A stretch of DNA of 58,560 nucleotides from NCBI GenBank assembly GCA_046726275.1, contig JBKPAF010000021.1:1-58560 (forward strand). Reading direction: 5' to 3'. This stretch comes from DASXTW01 sp046726275 (GTDB lineage: Bacteria; Actinomycetota; UBA4738). The notes beneath the pieces are model-generated. The model saw only the letters and a list, made by a program, of their open reading frames with translations, was not told where the DNA came from and searched no databases. Made by a program: the position numbers and the translations under genes. This document shows positions 57,186 to 58,560 of the stretch, piece by piece; the first letter of the stretch is position 1, and each line of letters begins with the position of its first letter.

Positions 57186-57193
57186 CGCGGGCG

Positions 57194-57199
57194 AGCGTA
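57194..57199 (-). promoter_or_regulatory. -10 box of dcd, leaderless type
   Basis: TACGCT on the minus strand ends 8 nt before the dcd ATG; there is no Shine-Dalgarno. Confidence 0.5.
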
Positions 57200-57283
57200 C
57201 TACAGCGTCCGGCGTGCCCCCGGGACATGGTGCCCCCTACGCGAGTCGGTCGCACCGCCTTCTCCAAGGGCGAGGCCCACTTG

Positions 57284-57289
57284 TAGAAT
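57284..57289 (+). promoter_or_regulatory. -10 box of tRNA-Gly
   Basis: TAGAAT lies 10 nt before the mature tRNA-Gly 5' end, giving a leader of a few bases. The -35 region is not well conserved. Confidence 0.5.
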
Positions 57290-57299
57290 TGGGCCTGGC

Positions 57300-57370
57300 G
57301 CGGATGTGGTTCAATGGCAGAACGCGAGCTTCCCAAGCTCGAGACGGGGGTTCGATTCCCCTCATCCGCT
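57300..57370 (+). tRNA. tRNA-Gly (CCC)
   Basis: A 71-nt cloverleaf: acceptor GCGGATG/CATCCGC, anticodon stem CGAGC/GCTCG around loop TTCCCAA (anticodon CCC), T loop TTCGATT, discriminator T. CCA is not encoded. Its last 9 nt overlap the 3' end of nth on the other strand. Confidence 0.95.
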
Positions 57371-58108
57371 CAACCGGATCCTCGCTGAGCGCCGAGCCGT
57401 TCCCAGGATCGATGGCGCCGTCGGGCAGAGGTCCTGCAGCGGACAGAGAGCGCAGGCAGGCAGGCCGGCGCGACAGATCGTCCTTCCCAAGCGGATCATC
57501 CCGACATGCATACGCACCCGGAGCCGGGCAGGGACCAAATCGTCCATGACCTCATGCGCCTTCGCCGCGCCTGTGCGCTCGTCGAGGAACCCCAGCCGCC
57601 GGGCCACACGATGGACGTGGGTGTCCACGGGAAGCGCCGGCCGACCCAATGAGAAGGCCAGCACGCAGGCGGCGGTCTTGGGACCGACCCCGGGGAGCGT
57701 GACGAGGTAGTCGCGGACCCGAGCGGAGGAAGCGCGGCGCATCCAGGAAAGGTCGAGCTCTCCCCCTTCGCGCTCGCGGATCTCGCCAAGGATGGCCAGC
57801 AGCCTGGGGGCCTTGGTGTTGGCGAGTCCGCCGGGCCGGATCGCGGCTGCGAGGTTGGAGGGATCGGCCTCCGCGAGGGCCTCCCAGGTGGGAAAGCGAG
57901 TCCGCATCGCGGCGTAGGCGCGGTCCCTGTTGACGTCGCTGGTGTTCTGGGAGAGGACGGTGAGGATCAGCTCTTCGAGAGGGTCCAGGGTCCGCGGCGG
58001 GTCGAGCGGCCCGAACCGGCGAGACAGCCTCCGATGGGTCTCCCTGATGGTTGCAGCTGATGGCGTTCGCCCCGGACGCGGACGGCGGGGCGTGTCGACG
58101 GCAGCCAT
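57362..58108 (-). CDS. nth: Endonuclease III
   Basis: A base-excision DNA glycosylase/AP lyase of 248 residues: EELILTVLSQNTSDVNRDRA, helix-hairpin-helix TLPGVGPKTAACVLAF with the catalytic lysine, catalytic aspartate in LPVDTHVHRVARRLG, and the [4Fe-4S] loop CRAGLPACALCPLQDLC (C-x6-C-x2-C-x5-C). The ATG follows TAGGCT by 9 nt. Its stop codon lies inside the acceptor stem of the tRNA-Gly gene. Confidence 0.94.
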   Translation of the reverse strand: MAAVDTPRRPRPGRTPSAATIRETHRRLSRRFGPLDPPRTLDPLEELILTVLSQNTSDVNRDRAYAAMRTRFPTWEALAEADPSNLAAAIRPGGLANTKAPRLLAILGEIREREGGELDLSWMRRASSARVRDYLVTLPGVGPKTAACVLAFSLGRPALPVDTHVHRVARRLGFLDERTGAAKAHEVMDDLVPARLRVRMHVGMIRLGRTICRAGLPACALCPLQDLCPTAPSILGTARRSARIRLSG

Positions 58109-58117
58109 GAGGAGGCC

Positions 58118-58123
58118 AGCCTA
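58118..58123 (-). promoter_or_regulatory. -10 box of nth, leaderless type
   Basis: TAGGCT on the minus strand ends 9 nt before the nth ATG. The intervening bases are CT-rich, the opposite of a Shine-Dalgarno. Confidence 0.5.
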
Positions 58124-58129
58124 TCGGGG

Positions 58130-58477
58130 TCAGGTTCGGGCGAAATTGCGGAAGAGCGTGAGGTGGGGCAAGAACGTCAAGGGGATGGTTGCCGTCGGTC
58201 CGTTCCGGTGCTTGGCGACGATGAGATCCGCCTTCCCTTTCACCGTGGGATCGTCCGAGTCCTCGCGGTGAATGAACATGACGATGTCGGCGTCCTGTTC
58301 CAGGCTGCCGCTCTCCCGAAGATCCGAGAGCTGGGGGCGCTTGTCGGCCCGGGTCTCCGGATTCCGGTTGAGCTGAGATACGGCGATCACGGGAATCTCG
58401 AGCTCCTTGGCCAGGAGCTTCAGCGACCGGCTGATCTCCGCGACCTCCTGCTGGCGGTTCTCCGTACGGTGGTGCCC
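58130..58477 (-). CDS. dnaB: Replicative helicase DnaB, C-terminal fragment
   Basis: The last 115 residues of DnaB: RTENRQQEVAEISRSLKLLA, IPVIAVSQLNRNPETR, PQLSDLRESGSLEQDADIVM, DLIVAKHRNGPTATIPLTF. These cover the Walker B downstream part, the sensor region and the arginine-finger region. The gene is cut by adapter sequence at 58478, so the upstream part is missing from the assembly and not from the organism. Reading on into the adapter in the same frame adds 12 artificial residues ending DVYKRQ. Confidence 0.95.
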   Translation of the reverse strand, partial: GHHRTENRQQEVAEISRSLKLLAKELEIPVIAVSQLNRNPETRADKRPQLSDLRESGSLEQDADIVMFIHREDSDDPTVKGKADLIVAKHRNGPTATIPLTFLPHLTLFRNFART

Positions 58478-58560
58478 CTGTCTCTTATACACATCTCCGA
58501 GCCCACGAGACATATCTGCTTATCTCGTATGCCGTCTTCTGCTTGAAAAGGGGGGGGGGG
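58478..58560. other. Illumina Nextera adapter, index and poly-G artefact
   Basis: The segment starts with the transposase mosaic end CTGTCTCTTATACACATCT, continues with the Nextera read-2 adapter CCGAGCCCACGAGAC, a 10-nt index at 58512-58521, the P7 flow-cell sequence at 58522-58545, four A and then eleven G. The G run is what two-colour sequencers report past the end of a short fragment. This is library sequence left in the assembly, not genome. Confidence 0.99.

Noticed and set aside
1..58560. CRISPR arrays, insertion sequences, integrases, attachment sites and riboswitches
   Set aside because: No regularly spaced repeats, transposase or integrase motifs, or recognisable riboswitch cores were found on either strand by reading.

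Overview
The window is one GC-rich stretch that looks like a contig from an uncultured member of the Actinomycetota. The grounds are a dnaK-grpE-dnaJ-hspR heat-shock operon with an HspR-type MerR regulator, a DivIVA-like coiled-coil protein, a cytoplasmic BtuF-like protein, a dCTP deaminase of actinobacterial type, and many genes that appear leaderless (a TANNNT box 6-9 nt before a GTG or ATG, with no Shine-Dalgarno). I cannot place it below phylum. The right end is not genomic: from 58478 on it is Illumina Nextera adapter, a 10-nt index, P7 sequence, an A run and a G run. The last gene (dnaB) is therefore cut off artificially.

Left accessory part (1-11.9 kb): small proteins of the VOC/glyoxalase fold (three genes, one with a double domain), a cupin-cyclase, a Tat-exported cysteine-rich protein, a HiPIP-like small Fe-S protein, a secreted subtilase next to a secreted M14 carboxypeptidase, a stand-alone RAM-domain protein, two small membrane or exported proteins, tRNA-Glu, tRNA-Asp and tRNA-Phe, and a lineage-type hypothetical protein with a possible frame break at its C-terminus.

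Catabolic operon (11.9-17.3 kb): a leucine/valine-type dehydrogenase followed by branched-chain 2-oxoacid dehydrogenase E1alpha, E1beta and E2, then a cytoplasmic BtuF-like protein. With the secreted peptidases upstream this suggests growth on protein-derived amino acids (inference).

Purine block (19.1-31.6 kb): purA-purD-purE-purB-purC-purS-purQ-purL on the minus strand, mostly with 4-nt start/stop overlaps, then purF-purM on the same strand after an opposite-strand FAD oxidoreductase. purN, purH and purK are not in the window. It is flanked by dodecin, class I fructose-bisphosphate aldolase and an UPF0173 metallo-hydrolase.

Envelope and transport part (33.9-39.1 kb): an MFS permease, LemA with a partner membrane protein, a cupredoxin lipoprotein, a Na/Pi-type transporter and an Rrf2 regulator without cluster cysteines.

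Stress operon (39.2-46.0 kb): dnaK-grpE-dnaJ-hspR-clpB read leftwards. Right part (46.2-58.5 kb): DivIVA-like protein, membrane-bound heterodisulfide-reductase-like Fe-S oxidoreductase, a NarL-type two-component pair, a very large HEAT-repeat protein with a small HEAT neighbour, a YegS/diacylglycerol-kinase relative with altered nucleotide motifs, dcd, tRNA-Gly, nth and the dnaB fragment. I saw no CRISPR array, insertion sequence, prophage or rRNA. No clearly new multi-gene system stands out; the most unusual items are listed individually.
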